NCBI GenBank assembly: GCA_942492065.1
Contig: CALODV010000013.1
Location: 496,001 to 560,000 of the forward strand
DNA: 64,000 nucleotides
Reading direction: 5' to 3'
Origin: G963665815 sp942492065
GTDB lineage: Bacteria; Cloacimonadota; Cloacimonadia; Cloacimonadales; JAIOQZ01
The position numbers and the translations under genes are program-made. How positions within the stretch are numbered: the stretch's first letter is position 1; each line of letters begins with the position of its first letter. This document shows positions 27,024-38,600 of the stretch, one piece after another. A model generated the notes under the pieces. It had not been told where the DNA came from. It saw nothing but the letters and a program-made list of their open reading frames with translations, and did no database searches.

Positions 27024-28238
27024 TCATAATCCTTTTTTTACTAATTTGTTGTAAAGTACTTTTTCTGTTTCCGAGAACTCAAGGTTCCTTCTCTGCTTTA
27101 CTATTGATGCTGTAGCAAAAAACTTGTCAGGACGATATTCAGTCAATTTATCAGCTTCTCCCCAACTGAAGTCTTTGATAAATCCTGAGATCAGTTCTCT
27201 ACCATACAAGTTACAGCCCATACCTATGACTACACCTGTATTCAATGAGCAGTTAATCCCAATCTTTGTGTGATCCCCAATTATTGATCCCATAAACTGT
27301 GTCCCTGAGTCCAGCATTGAACTTGTTTTGTAACTATAAATCTTCACATTACCATAGTTATTCTTCAGGTCGCTGTTATTGGTGTCAGCCCCAAGATTAA
27401 CCCATTCTCCCAGATAAGCATGTCCCAGGAAACCATCATGCTGTTTATTAGAGTAACCGTGAATGATTGACTCTTCGATTTCTCCACCAATCTTACAAAC
27501 AGGTCCAATCGTCGTACCTTCATATATCTTCGCCATAGCCTTGATTTTTGTTTTCTTGCCAATGTATACAGGTCCAATAATCACTGAATTAGCCATAATC
27601 TGAGCATCTTCATCTATTACTACAGGTCCTTCAGTTGCGTCAATAACAACCCCGGGCTGAATTCGACAACCTTCTCCAAGCCAGATATTATAAGGATTCA
27701 TTACCATAACCCCCATTTCTGTCTCAAAATAGTTATCCTTTTCGTAGAAATAAGCCTTGAAGTCTCGTTCTATATATTCAGCATTCTCTTTGACAAAATC
27801 TGGAATATTACCCCAGAAGCCGATTTTTTCATCGTCAGTATCAATCCACTCAATATTATCATAATCAAAGCATTCAGAACTAATTTCTCCACCATCGAAC
27901 TTCATCCTGACAGCAGCAATAATATCTCTATGTCTGATGCCGGTACATGATTGAAGATTTTTAATCTTCTCAACCAGCTCAGGATTAATTTTCAGTCGTG
28001 AGTTAACAAATATATAATCACCTGCAGAAAAGCTATTTATATTCCATTCCGGATGACGTTCTTCGTAAATATCCTTCAGATCAGAATGAATAAGAATATT
28101 CATATCATCCATATCAAAGTCAGTAAACAGTCTTTGACGCAGTTTGAGAATGCCGACTCTGAGATCACCGGTTGATCTGTTCAGAGTTAATGGAAAGAAA
28201 CCGTTTCTTTCCGCATCATCAAAAATTATGTAATTCAT
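27024..28238 (-). CDS. Alternate GlmU: putative UDP-GlcNAc pyrophosphorylase/GlcN-1-P acetyltransferase
   Basis: 404 residues. The N terminus (NYIIFDDAERNGFFPLTLNR, then STGDLRVGILKLRQR) matches the alternate GlmU family described mainly in Bacteroidetes, where it replaces the E. coli-type GlmU. The C-terminal half (about 180-360) is a left-handed beta helix of hexapeptide repeats such as VVIDATEGPVVIDEDAQIMA and SVIIGPVYIGKKTKIKAMAK. It would supply UDP-GlcNAc for peptidoglycan and LPS. Genes for a membrane glycosyltransferase and PBP1A are immediately upstream. Substrate is inferred from the family; another sugar-1-phosphate is possible. Confidence 0.85.
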   Translation of the reverse strand: MNYIIFDDAERNGFFPLTLNRSTGDLRVGILKLRQRLFTDFDMDDMNILIHSDLKDIYEERHPEWNINSFSAGDYIFVNSRLKINPELVEKIKNLQSCTGIRHRDIIAAVRMKFDGGEISSECFDYDNIEWIDTDDEKIGFWGNIPDFVKENAEYIERDFKAYFYEKDNYFETEMGVMVMNPYNIWLGEGCRIQPGVVIDATEGPVVIDEDAQIMANSVIIGPVYIGKKTKIKAMAKIYEGTTIGPVCKIGGEIEESIIHGYSNKQHDGFLGHAYLGEWVNLGADTNNSDLKNNYGNVKIYSYKTSSMLDSGTQFMGSIIGDHTKIGINCSLNTGVVIGMGCNLYGRELISGFIKDFSWGEADKLTEYRPDKFFATASIVKQRRNLEFSETEKVLYNKLVKKGL

Positions 28239-28247
28239 AACATACTC

Positions 28248-29363
28248 CTATTTTCTTCCGTGCCAGGAAAATAAACCTGCCATACCTGAAAGTGCGGACG
28301 TGAACACATATAACGGATAGCAGATGAACCAGATTGGGAAAAACATCACTTTTTCACTATCTACATTAAACTTCTTAAATGAAGCTTTTACAAAAACGAA
28401 ATCAGATATCAGCTTAGCCGCTGCGATAACAGAAGCAAGCCATAAATTCACAAAAAACATCGGTACCAAACCAATATTTGTAATAAATGTTCCAAGCAGA
28501 TATATAAAAAACTCAGGATTAAGCATAATCTGCCAGGAAGTATTTGATGCCCATCTGGCTCGCTGATTGATAAAAGCCCTGAGACTATCAATAGGTCTGG
28601 TCTTCACAAAACTGTGATAGTTCATACAAAATCTGATTTTCTTGCCTGTTCGGCGAATCAGCTGCATAAGATTAATGTCATCACCCGATAAAATATGTTT
28701 TATAGATTCGAATCCGCCAACTGCCTCAAAAGCACTTTTTCTATATGATATATTCTGACCCGAGCAGGAAAAATACTTGGAGCTATTTAAAGCTCCGGCA
28801 GCAGCAGCAAAAATTATTTGTGAATCAAAATGTTCGAACTTCCTGATAAATGAAGCTTTCTTCCATTTTCCCGGATCAGTGGAAGAGTATCCTGCCACCA
28901 TTACAGTCTCATCATCGTAAGATGCTACCATGGATGATATCCAGTGAATACCTGTGATGCAGTCAGCATCGGTTGAAAGTATTATCTCTCCCTTTGCTGC
29001 AGCTATGGCTTGACCCAATGCGTTTTTCTTGGGAGACTTTGCATTCTCTCTTCCTGCTACATTGATTAATCTGATATTACTCCATTTTTCTGCAAACTTC
29101 TGTACTACTCCGGCAGTATTGTCTTCAGAGGAATCATTCGCTACAATAACTTCAAACAAAGCAGCGGGATAAGATTGATTAACCAGACTTGTGAGCAGAT
29201 ACGGTAAACGAAGTTCTTCGTTCCTTGCCGCAACAACTACTGAAACAAAAGGTTTTGAAGTAAGACTTATGTCCTGATCTTGATCAAGTCCTTTGAAAAA
29301 AAGGAAGTTGTAATATAAGTATATAAGTGCCGAAACAGCATAGATTATAATCAGTATTGTCAT
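28248..29363 (-). CDS. Membrane-bound family 2 glycosyltransferase
   Basis: 371 residues. An N-terminal membrane helix (about 1-18) precedes a GT-A catalytic domain: FVSVVVAARNEELRLPYLLT, VIVANDSSEDN, the nucleotide-sugar DxD in LSTDADC, the acidic GDDIN and the QxxRW motif QRARWASN, all of processive or membrane GT2 enzymes. Two to three helices follow at the C terminus (about 285-365). It transfers a sugar from a nucleotide donor on the cytoplasmic face; acceptor unknown. It is 1 base after the PBP1A stop and 9 before alternate glmU, so envelope glycan or glycolipid synthesis is likely. Confidence 0.88.
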   Translation of the reverse strand: MTILIIIYAVSALIYLYYNFLFFKGLDQDQDISLTSKPFVSVVVAARNEELRLPYLLTSLVNQSYPAALFEVIVANDSSEDNTAGVVQKFAEKWSNIRLINVAGRENAKSPKKNALGQAIAAAKGEIILSTDADCITGIHWISSMVASYDDETVMVAGYSSTDPGKWKKASFIRKFEHFDSQIIFAAAAGALNSSKYFSCSGQNISYRKSAFEAVGGFESIKHILSGDDINLMQLIRRTGKKIRFCMNYHSFVKTRPIDSLRAFINQRARWASNTSWQIMLNPEFFIYLLGTFITNIGLVPMFFVNLWLASVIAAAKLISDFVFVKASFKKFNVDSEKVMFFPIWFICYPLYVFTSALSGMAGLFSWHGRK

Positions 29364-29364
29364 C

Positions 29365-31578
29365 TTACAATTCTATAATCTTAACGTTTAAGCTATCATA
29401 TTTAAAGAGCAAAGAATCCAGTCTGAGAGTATCAGCCAGAATGGAATCAGGTAATACTCCACCCAGATCGAAGATTAAAGTATCTTTATCATTCTCTCTA
29501 TACATCGTCGGGTAGAAATTATATGCCAGACTGTCTGAAAGTGGATTAGGCTCTGTTCCGGCAATGAAGTACTCCATTATTGTGTCATCATGCTCACTTT
29601 GAGGAAGGAACCCGGTTTTCTTTGATATTTCCACCTGGATAATACCGTTAGGCTTGTGAAATTCGAGTTCGGAACTATCAATAATAGGTTTACCTTTACT
29701 GTTTAACGGAGCGTCCATCTCAAGTTTCCTTCTCATAATATATGGCCATGGAGGAAGAGCAGCAGTTGCTCCTGAGTTCTTCTTACCAAGCGGAGTATTA
29801 TCATCAAAACCTACCCAGATTCCGCAAATATATCTTTTATTATAACCTATAAACCAGGCATCACGAAAATCATCTGTTGTACCGGTTTTACCTGCTGCCG
29901 GCCATCTGTAACCTCTCCATCTGATCCCTTGTGCTGTTCCCTCTTCTACCACCGACTTCATCTGTGTAAGCATGAGGTAGGCTACCTTCTCATCCATAAC
30001 CCTGATTCTTTCCGGAGCAGCCTGTTCCAGAATTTTTCCGTCTACGTCCTCTATTCTGCGAATAAAGACAGGATTCACCCTTTCTCCACCATTCGGGAAT
30101 GTTGAATATCCACTGATCAATTCGAGAGGAATCACTACTTCTGTCCCGATTGCCAATGAATAAATCGGTGCAATTCTTGTTGTTAACCCAAAACGTTTTG
30201 CCAGACGGGAAACTTTTCTGGGTCCCAGATCTGTTATCATCTTTATCGCATATATATTTCTAGAGTTCTTGAGGGCATCTCTCATTCGAGTATACCCGTA
30301 GAAAGCTCTTGAATAGTTATTCGGCTTGTAGAATAAGGTATCAGATTCTATGTAGACAATTGGCTCATCTTTGATAACTGTCGCCAGCGTGTACCCATTT
30401 TCCAGAGCAGATGAATACAAGATAGGTTTAAAGGCAGAACCAGGCTGTCTTTTTGCCTGGGTCATTCTGTTGAATTTACTGTGATTGAATGAACGTCCAC
30501 CTATCATAGTGTATACATAACCCGTTTCAGCATCCATAACAAGTACTGCACCCTGTACGTAAGGAGTTGTTATATCAAGTGTATCTGCCGGAAAATCTGA
30601 GTATTTAAATTCGAACTCGTTCTTTTCTTCGAACGCAGATAAATGCTCATTCAGAACTGAATCCGAATATTGCTGCAGATCAATATCCAGAGTTGTATAT
30701 ATTTTCAGACCACCGGTAAACAATCTGGTTGTACCGTATTTCTTCTCTAAGGGTCTCCTGATGTGTTCTACGAAATAATCATCTGCAGCTCTTTTCTCTC
30801 TATGTTCATACAAAACAAGCTCTTCATTTTTTGCCTCTTCATATTGTTCTTTAGTTATCTTGTTTTCTATAAACATCCTTTTCAAAACAATATTTCTTCT
30901 TCTGACAGCACTCTCTGGATGTTTTTTGGGATAATGTCCTGAAGGATACTGTGTTATCCCAACAATTAGAGCTGCCTGAGCGATTGTCAGTTCCTTTGGA
31001 GTCTTATTAAAATAAATTCTGCTGGCTGTTGCAATTCCATAAATACCCGGTCCAAAAGGAACTTTATTGAAATACATTTCCAGAATTTCATCTTTGGAAT
31101 ACATTCTTTCAATTGGTACAGAAATCATTATTTCTTTGATCTTTCTTATGAAACTTCGCTCATATGTGAGAAAAAGATTTCGTGACAGCTGTTGAGTTAT
31201 AGTACTTGCTCCCTGATCCAGCGAGCCTCTGAGTACATCAATAATTATCGCTCTTATATTTGATCTGAGATCAACTCCCCAGTGTTTACGAAAGTCCTTA
31301 TCTTCTGTTGCAATCAGAGCGTCAATTGCATATTGAGGAATTTCATTGAGCCTAACAAGCTGCCTTTTTTCTACAGCAAATGTATAAATCAGATTATTGT
31401 TAATATCATATACTTCCGAACCTGTCTTCATATCATAATTCTTCAACTCGCTAAGAGGAGGAATTTCATCTTTGAAATAATAGAAAACACCTGCAGCAGC
31501 TGATAACCCAAAAAGACATATCAGGAAAAAAGCCACCAATAATCTATAAACATATTTCTTATAAACAACAACTTTCAT
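29365..31578 (-). CDS. Class A penicillin-binding protein 1A
   Basis: 737 residues. Signal-anchor helix (about 12-33), then a GT51 glycosyltransferase domain (about 60-230) with ATEDKDFRKHWGVD, GASTITQQLSRNLFLT and KDEILEMYFNKVPFG. The transpeptidase domain has SxxK at Ser381/Lys384 (PGSAFKPI), SRN in LKNSRNIYAI and KTG at about 564 (GKTGTTDDFRDAWF). It both polymerises and crosslinks peptidoglycan. Nine bases after the Gx transporter gene. All three active-site motifs are intact. The final ~80 residues are an unassigned tail. Confidence 0.96.
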   Translation of the reverse strand: MKVVVYKKYVYRLLVAFFLICLFGLSAAAGVFYYFKDEIPPLSELKNYDMKTGSEVYDINNNLIYTFAVEKRQLVRLNEIPQYAIDALIATEDKDFRKHWGVDLRSNIRAIIIDVLRGSLDQGASTITQQLSRNLFLTYERSFIRKIKEIMISVPIERMYSKDEILEMYFNKVPFGPGIYGIATASRIYFNKTPKELTIAQAALIVGITQYPSGHYPKKHPESAVRRRNIVLKRMFIENKITKEQYEEAKNEELVLYEHREKRAADDYFVEHIRRPLEKKYGTTRLFTGGLKIYTTLDIDLQQYSDSVLNEHLSAFEEKNEFEFKYSDFPADTLDITTPYVQGAVLVMDAETGYVYTMIGGRSFNHSKFNRMTQAKRQPGSAFKPILYSSALENGYTLATVIKDEPIVYIESDTLFYKPNNYSRAFYGYTRMRDALKNSRNIYAIKMITDLGPRKVSRLAKRFGLTTRIAPIYSLAIGTEVVIPLELISGYSTFPNGGERVNPVFIRRIEDVDGKILEQAAPERIRVMDEKVAYLMLTQMKSVVEEGTAQGIRWRGYRWPAAGKTGTTDDFRDAWFIGYNKRYICGIWVGFDDNTPLGKKNSGATAALPPWPYIMRRKLEMDAPLNSKGKPIIDSSELEFHKPNGIIQVEISKKTGFLPQSEHDDTIMEYFIAGTEPNPLSDSLAYNFYPTMYRENDKDTLIFDLGGVLPDSILADTLRLDSLLFKYDSLNVKIIEL

Positions 31579-31587
31579 AGCAAACCT

Positions 31588-32136
31588 TTATTTCTCAGCA
31601 GTTTTCAGCTGAGCTCTTTTTTCAAGTTCAACGAGAAACACGTGTGCAATATAACCAATAAATGCACCGCTTACAATTCCTATAACAATCAGCAATGGAG
31701 TCAAATAAAATATACCTGTTTCCTGCATAATAAAAGTCAATACAATAATTTGACCGATATTATGTGCCACAGCTCCTGTAATACTCAATCCTATTATGCT
31801 GCATGGAGCTCTGAAAAACATCATGAGAAACATCATTGATATTGATAATGCAGAACCGGTGAGACCAATTAATGTACCGGGAGTCAACAGCAATCCTGTA
31901 AACAAACCACCTGCTATTGTCTTTAAAATAGCCACAGCAATAGCTTCCTTATAGTAACGACTGACAACCAGCATAAGCACAATGATATTAGCAAGGCCAA
32001 ATCTTAAAAAAGGTACAGGTTTGGGGATGAATGTTTCAATAATATGCAGTATGACAGTAAAGGCTGTGAGAAATGCCAGATATTTAAGTCTGTCAGGAGA
32101 GTCAAGAAAGCGGAGTGAGTTCTTATCGTATTGCAT
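31588..32136 (-). CDS. Gx-transporter family protein (heptaprenyl diphosphate synthase component I-like)
   Basis: 182 residues with about five membrane helices. The pattern VLHIIETFIPKPVPFLRFGL then ANIIVLMLV, and later GLLLTPGTLIGLTGSALSIS and GAVAHNIGQ, fit the Gx_transp family (annotated as heptaprenyl diphosphate synthase component I), which resembles ECF substrate-binding S components. It probably takes up a small substrate, often near isoprenoid genes. The reading frame extends 20 codons further upstream, but those codons lie in the tRNA-Leu gene and are not credible, so the ATG at 32136 is used. Confidence 0.82.
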   Translation of the reverse strand: MQYDKNSLRFLDSPDRLKYLAFLTAFTVILHIIETFIPKPVPFLRFGLANIIVLMLVVSRYYKEAIAVAILKTIAGGLFTGLLLTPGTLIGLTGSALSISMMFLMMFFRAPCSIIGLSITGAVAHNIGQIIVLTFIMQETGIFYLTPLLIVIGIVSGAFIGYIAHVFLVELEKRAQLKTAEK

Positions 32137-32151
32137 GTGGACACCATTAAT

Positions 32152-32239
32152 TGGTGCTGAAGGGGGGACTCGAACCCCCACGAGCGTATTGCTCACTAGA
32201 CCCTGAACCTAGCGTGTCTACCAATTCCACCACTTCAGC
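32152..32239 (-). tRNA. tRNA-Leu (anticodon CAG)
   Basis: 88 nt with an encoded CCA. The acceptor GCTGAAG pairs with CTTCAGC. The D arm reads GGAATTGGTAGACACGC, the anticodon stem is CTAGG / TCTAG with loop TTCAGGG, the long variable arm is GAGCAATACGCTC, and the T arm is GGGGGTTCGAGTCCCCC. The long variable arm and CAG anticodon make it leucine, reading CUG. It lies just upstream of the Gx transporter ATG and may be cotranscribed with it. Confidence 0.97.
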
Positions 32240-32617
32240 GTTGAAGCGAAAAAATATACTGCTCTGTAATGAGTCAAGAAAAATATTGCAAATATAAGTG
32301 AAACACGTCTTATTCATTACTGTAGTATATTTCAGGCAATAAGGAGACTGACAATAACTTAAAACCTCCAGGAAAATCCTTTTATTGATACAGAACAATC
32401 AAATATAAATTGCCGTAATTATATTTAAAGCTATAAGCTTAGCCCCGTTAATTGAGATATCATACAAAAAATGAATTTATAATCATTATTAAATTTTGAT
32501 AATGTCTTTAATTTACGGTATAAAATATAAAAAAAAATATTGACTAATATTATTTTATCGATATTAAATTGTCGAAATTACAACTAGTAAATATAGAAGC
32601 AAAAAAAAGGAGAAATT
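32240..32617. other. Divergent intergenic region between tRNA-Leu and the plus-strand giant gene
   Basis: 378 bases, very AT-rich, no gene. TATATT at 32253-32258 on the minus strand is a possible -10 for tRNA-Leu; TTGACT at 32272-32277 is a little close to it (13 bases). On the plus strand the likely promoter of the 2089-residue gene is at 32540-32567. Nothing else is seen. Confidence 0.5.
32540..32567 (+). promoter_or_regulatory. Candidate sigma-70-type promoter of the giant secreted protein gene
   Basis: TTGACT at 32540-32545, 16 bases, then TATTAA at 32562-32567. The start codon is 50 bases on, with AAGGAG at 32607-32612. The surrounding A/T runs make chance matches possible. Confidence 0.4.
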
Positions 32618-35600
32618 ATGTTTAAAAAGCAAGTATTGTTAATTTTATTTGTTTTTTCCTTTCTATTTCTGTATGCGCAAACCTCAGGAGGTCCAGATGC
32701 GTATGGATATTCATGGAAAAACAGTAATGATGCCACCGGACCGGTGTACAGCTGGATTCAGCCTGATACAGTTAATGCGACACTTATTACAGGGCAACAG
32801 GATGACAATGTTGTCGGTCCTTTCCCTATAGGATTCACTTTTAGTTTTTACGGACAAACCAAAACTGATTTCTATATCAGTTCAAATGGTTTTTTGTCTT
32901 TCTCAGGAGACACAAGCAATCTTAGCAACGTAGCAATCCCGGATGTTAATCAGCCAAACGATATGATTGCATGGTACTGGAGAGATATGGATCCGATAAG
33001 CACAACAACTCCAGCCAACAATGCAAGAGTGTATTATGAAAACATCACTTATGACGGAGCTAATGCACTATTGGTAACTTTCTTAAACTACCATGAATAT
33101 CCTGGTGAAGACCCGGGTTATCTTGATGCTCAGATTATAATTCAGCAAAATGGTAATATAGTAATTCAATACGAAACTGTAGATCCTTCACTTGAAACTA
33201 ATGATGGCACAATTGGTATTGAAAACTCAGATGGTTCAATTGGACTTCAGTACTGTTTTGATGACCTTTCAAACCTTTCAGAGCAAATGGCGATCAGATT
33301 CTATACTGTAGAAGCAGGTTATCCTGAGTTTGCACAGAATCCTGTACCTGCAGATGGCGCAACTAATGTTCCTGTGAACGGTACACTTACATGGGATTTT
33401 GGTGCTGACACTGAATCATATGACCTCTGGTTTGGTCCTGCAGGAAATATGACTGAAGTTGTAACAGGAGCAACTGCCGGTGCTGCCGGAACTTCCGGTT
33501 CATATACATATTCCGGTCTTACACTTTCAACTGACTATGAATGGAAACTTGTCCTTCATAATTCAGCTACAAGACTAACTACAGATGGCGGAACCTGGAC
33601 ATTCAGAACTTCTGTTGGCGCAGTTACAACTTTCCCATGGACAGAAAACTTTGATGCATGGCCTCCTGTAGACTGGACATTTGCAGGAACACAAAGTTGG
33701 GCACAGCATACAGAAACAAGTTCTGCATTTTGTAATTTCTGGGGCTGGCAAGTACCAAATTATGCAGAAATGACAACTCCTCCTTTAGCAATTCCTGCTG
33801 CATCTGACTACTCTCTTGGATTTATGTGGTCACACCTCTATAATACTTCATATCCTGAAGACTCTCTTGTTGTAGAAGTATCTGCAGACAACGGACCATG
33901 GCAGTCTGTCTGGGCTGCCGGCGGGGACCAGCTTGATTCTCAGGATGGAGCTCAAAGTATGGCTCCTGGTACATTTGTTGTGGAAACAGTATCTCTGCAA
34001 AGCTATGCAGGCCAGAATATACTTATCCGCTTCAGAGGTAATTCCGGTTACGGGCCAAACTTATATGTTGACGCAGTAACAGTTTTCGACGGACAGAATC
34101 CTCCAGGATGTACAACTTACCTTAATCCTGTCGACATGAGCATTGACCAGTGGGATACAGGAATGCTCGCATTTAATCAAGTACTTGGAGCAGACGGTTA
34201 TGATATATATATGGGAACTGCTGACGGTACATGGGATGTATTTAACGGAGTGAATACAACTGAAAGCACTTTTGAATACTATGGACTTCAATTTTCAACG
34301 ACATATTACTGGAAAGTAGTGCCTGTCAATCAATACGGTTCTGCAACTAACTGTCCGGTATTTTCATTCACAACAATTACTGATCCCTCTCAGCCTCTTG
34401 ACTATACACAAGACTGGGAAACAGCCATGATTCCTGCACACTGGCAGGTAGTAACAACTGATTTGTCTACAGTAGATGTATCTATGGAAAATTTCCATGG
34501 TGGATCATATGCACTTCATTCTACAGGTATGAACTGGCAGAATTTTACAACAGATCAGGCAACATTGACCATAGCACCTTACACAGGAACAACTGATGTT
34601 GTACTTGACTTCTGGTATGCATTTACGGGTGGTAATGTACAAAACGCAACTTATGGTATGGAAATATCAGTAGACATCTATGCTGCAGGGCAATGGAACT
34701 ATGATATATGGAACGCACAGTCAGCTGATGAAATGTGGTATTTATGTTCTTTGAACTTATCTTCTTATGACTTAAGCAACGGATTTAAAGTCAGACTTAA
34801 TATGACAAACACAGGAAGCACCTGGGACAGTAATGTCTGGATCGATGACCTTACTGTATACCAAAACTCAGCAGCTCCAGCATGTGCTGCACTGGTTCAG
34901 CCTCTTGATATGAGTACAAGCGAATGGGACTTTGGTACACTCGAGTGGACACAAACTCAAGCAGCAAGTTCATATCTGCTTTATCTTGGTACTGCACAAG
35001 ATACATATGATGTAATCAATGGAATGGTACTTACAGAAACCCATTATGATTATTCTGGACTGCAATATTCAACTCCATATTATTGGAAAGTTGTTCCTCA
35101 AAATAGTAATGGACAGGCAATGATGTGTGCAGAGTGGAATTTCACCACTGTTGCCGATCCTGCTCAAGCAATCAGCTTCAATGAGGACTGGGAGACAGGA
35201 TCCATACCTACATTCTGGCAGATAAGTTCAGATCCTCAATCAGTAATTGAAGCCAGCATGGAAAACATGCATGGCGGAGCTTATTCATTACACACTACAG
35301 GTGTTAACTGGAACTCATTTGTTGAAAATACAGCGATTCTCACTTTGGCACCTTATACAGGTACATCTGAAGTACTGCTTGACTTCTGGTATGCATTCTC
35401 AGGTGGAAGTGTTAATAATGATGCTATGCGCATGACATTATCTGTAGACATTTATGCTGACGGAGTCTGGAATAACGATGTCTGGACTATTCAGTCTCAA
35501 GATGAAAACTGGTATAATCAAAGCATCAGCCTGAATCCTTACAATACTTCAAATATGACAAAAATTAGATTCAGAACTATCAACACTGCCGATACATGGA

Positions 35601-38600
35601 GCAGTAATGTCTGGTTAGATGATATAAATGTTTATGAAAACAATGCAATACCTACATGTACTACTCCTGTAGAACCGCTTGATACTGCTCAGGAAGTATA
35701 TGATTATGGTGTTATCGAATGGATGCCTGCTCTTGGAGCTGAATACTACAATTTGTATCTTGGTACTTCCACAGGTAACTATGACATAATCAGTGGTATG
35801 CAGATAACCGGAAATTCTTACGAATATTCAGGACTCGCGTTTGATCAGCAATATTTCTGGAAAATAGTTCCGGAAAACGTAAACGGACCTGCTGCAGGCT
35901 GCCCTGAATGGACATTCAACACAGCAATTGATCCTACTCAAAATCTAAATTTCTTTGAGGGCTGGGAATCCGCAATGGTCGGAGATGCATGGTACACAGA
36001 ATTATCTGCAGATGGAATTTGTGAAGCAACAACTGACCAGTTCCATGGTGGTTCCTACAGTGCAAGATTAGGACATAACATTTGGGGATCTACTTTGGAA
36101 AACTCTGCCGTCCTCACAATGGCTCCATATACAGGAGGAAATCAGGTCTACCTGGACGGCTGGTTTGGATTCTTTGGCTGGGGTGTTACTGATCAGACAA
36201 TTGCAAAGGAAATTCATATAGATATTATGGAAAATAATGTCTGGACTAACGATATATATGTAGACAGTACAGATACCGAAGGTTGGTTTAATGTAAACAT
36301 TGATCTCACAGGATACAATATATCATCTTCTTACAAACTCAGAATCAGATCTCGCATAGGAACTAGCTGGGGAAATGCTGCTCTTTACGTGGATGATTTC
36401 AATATTTATGAAGCGGGAGTTGCTCCTTCCTGTACAACTGTTCTCTCTCCTACATTCATGCAGACTGATGTAATTGAATCTGGTGAGCTTACATGGAATC
36501 CAGCTATGGGAGCAGATGACTATCTGCTGTACTTCGGTACTTCTGCAGGAAACTATGATATTGAAGATGGACTTGTTGTTACATCAGAATCATATGCATT
36601 CACAGGCCTCACATTTAATGGTACTTATTTCTGGAAAGTTGTTCCGAGAAATACATTAGGAAGTGCTACAGGCTGTCCTGAATGGTCATTTACTGTTCGT
36701 TCTGACCCAACAATTGTAATGTTCCCATATACAGAGAACTTCGACATATGGCCTCCGCAGAACTGGATTCTTGAAGGTGGTTCCAGAAGCTGGGCACAAC
36801 ACGGAAATTCAATGAGTGCTTATTGTAACTTCTGGGGATGGCCGGAACCTAGCGACGCAGTTATGATATCTCCTCCAATTGCATTAACAGGTGATGCTGA
36901 CCTTGTTTTCAAATGGTCTCACCTTTACAGTCCAAACTATCCAAACGATGCACTGGAAGTTTATGTTTCAACAGATAATACTAACTGGACAAACGTATGG
37001 ACAAGAGGCGGAGATCAATTTGATTCTCAAGACGGAGCTCAAAATACTGATCCGGGTACTTTTGTGCAGGAAACAGTAAACATCAACGCATTCAGTGGAC
37101 AAACCATATACCTTAAATTCCACGGTATTTCCGGTTATGGACCTGACTGTTATATAGACGATGTTGGAATTAACATTACTACACCGCCGGACGATGACCT
37201 CATGGCTATCTCTGTAATCGGTTCTACAACTCCAATGGTTGGATCTCCATCAGATTATACAGTATATGTAAGAAACAACGGACTTAACACACAATCTACA
37301 TATGACATAAAACTTATGCTTGCTCCTGATACTGAACTCGGAACAGTAGCGGGAACTACAATTGCTCATGATGAGATTAATGATTACACTATTACCTGGA
37401 TCCCTCAGGCAGGAATGGAAGGAACTCAAAACATCTTCGGTAAAGTTGTAATGGCAGGTGATGAAAGTGCAGGTAATGATAGTTCTGCACCACTTCCAAT
37501 TGATGTTCAGCCTTCACAGACAGGTATTCAAGGATATGTACGCGACATTAACGGTAATCCGCTGCTTAATGCTCAAGTACTTATAGAAGAACTCCAGACT
37601 GTTCAATATACTAACCAGTCAGGTTTCTATCAGTTCCTGAATATACCAGTGAATACTTATTCTTGTACTGCAAGTCTTACAAATTACGATGATAATACTC
37701 AAACAGGTATAGCAGTAACACAGGACAACCTTACCAACGTAGATTTCACCCTTACTCAGGGAGCTATCCTCATGGGTACAGTATATGACCATGCAAATGT
37801 GGAAGTAAGTGGAGCAACTGTTGAAATAGAACAGCTTGGTCTTACTATGACCACTAACGCACAAGGTGAATATACCTTCGTACAGGTTACACCGGGAACA
37901 TACACGATTAACGCTGCAAAAGACGGTTATATAGACCAGACAGAAACTAATGTAGTTATAGCTGCAGATGCAACTGTAGACCTTGATATCATTCTCAATG
38001 AATACGGTCACTTTACAGTTAATGTTATATCTTCCCTCAATTCAGTAACAGCTGCAGTTGTAGAACTTTCAGATGGTACCGAAACCTATCAGGCAAACCC
38101 TGATGATAATGGTACTGTTTTCCTCAATGAAGTTCTTCCGGGAACATATACACTTACAGCTTCACTTGTAGACTGTAACACAGTTGAAATACAGGATGTT
38201 GTTATTGTAAACGGTGATAATACTCCTATAGATGTTACCCTTAACGAAATACTTATTGCTCCTACAAACATTCAGTGGCATCCAAACGGCTCAGGTAACT
38301 CATACCTCACCTGGAATCATGGTGGCAGACTGTATGGTACAAGAGCAGGAAACAATGATGTTCTTGCAGAAGGCGAATCTTACACTGAAAAAGACTCAGG
38401 AAATAAAGAAGATGAACGTGCATTCCTTTACTTCAGAGTTGAAATTGATATTGTTAACCAGACTACTCAAGATACATTCTTTGTATTACAGGGATTTACT
38501 GAAAATGAAGAATTGACAGCGAGAATTACTGCAATCTACGAAACAGGTACTGCAGCAGCTCCTGACTTTACATTCAATTACATTGCAAACGATCCTGATG

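Noticed and set aside
31588..32196. Longer Gx transporter frame starting at 32196
   Set aside because: The first 20 codons lie partly in the tRNA-Leu gene; the ATG at 32136 gives a normal family N terminus.
32147..32398. 83-residue minus-strand frame over tRNA-Leu
   Set aside because: It reads through the tRNA, with no coding pattern or family motif.
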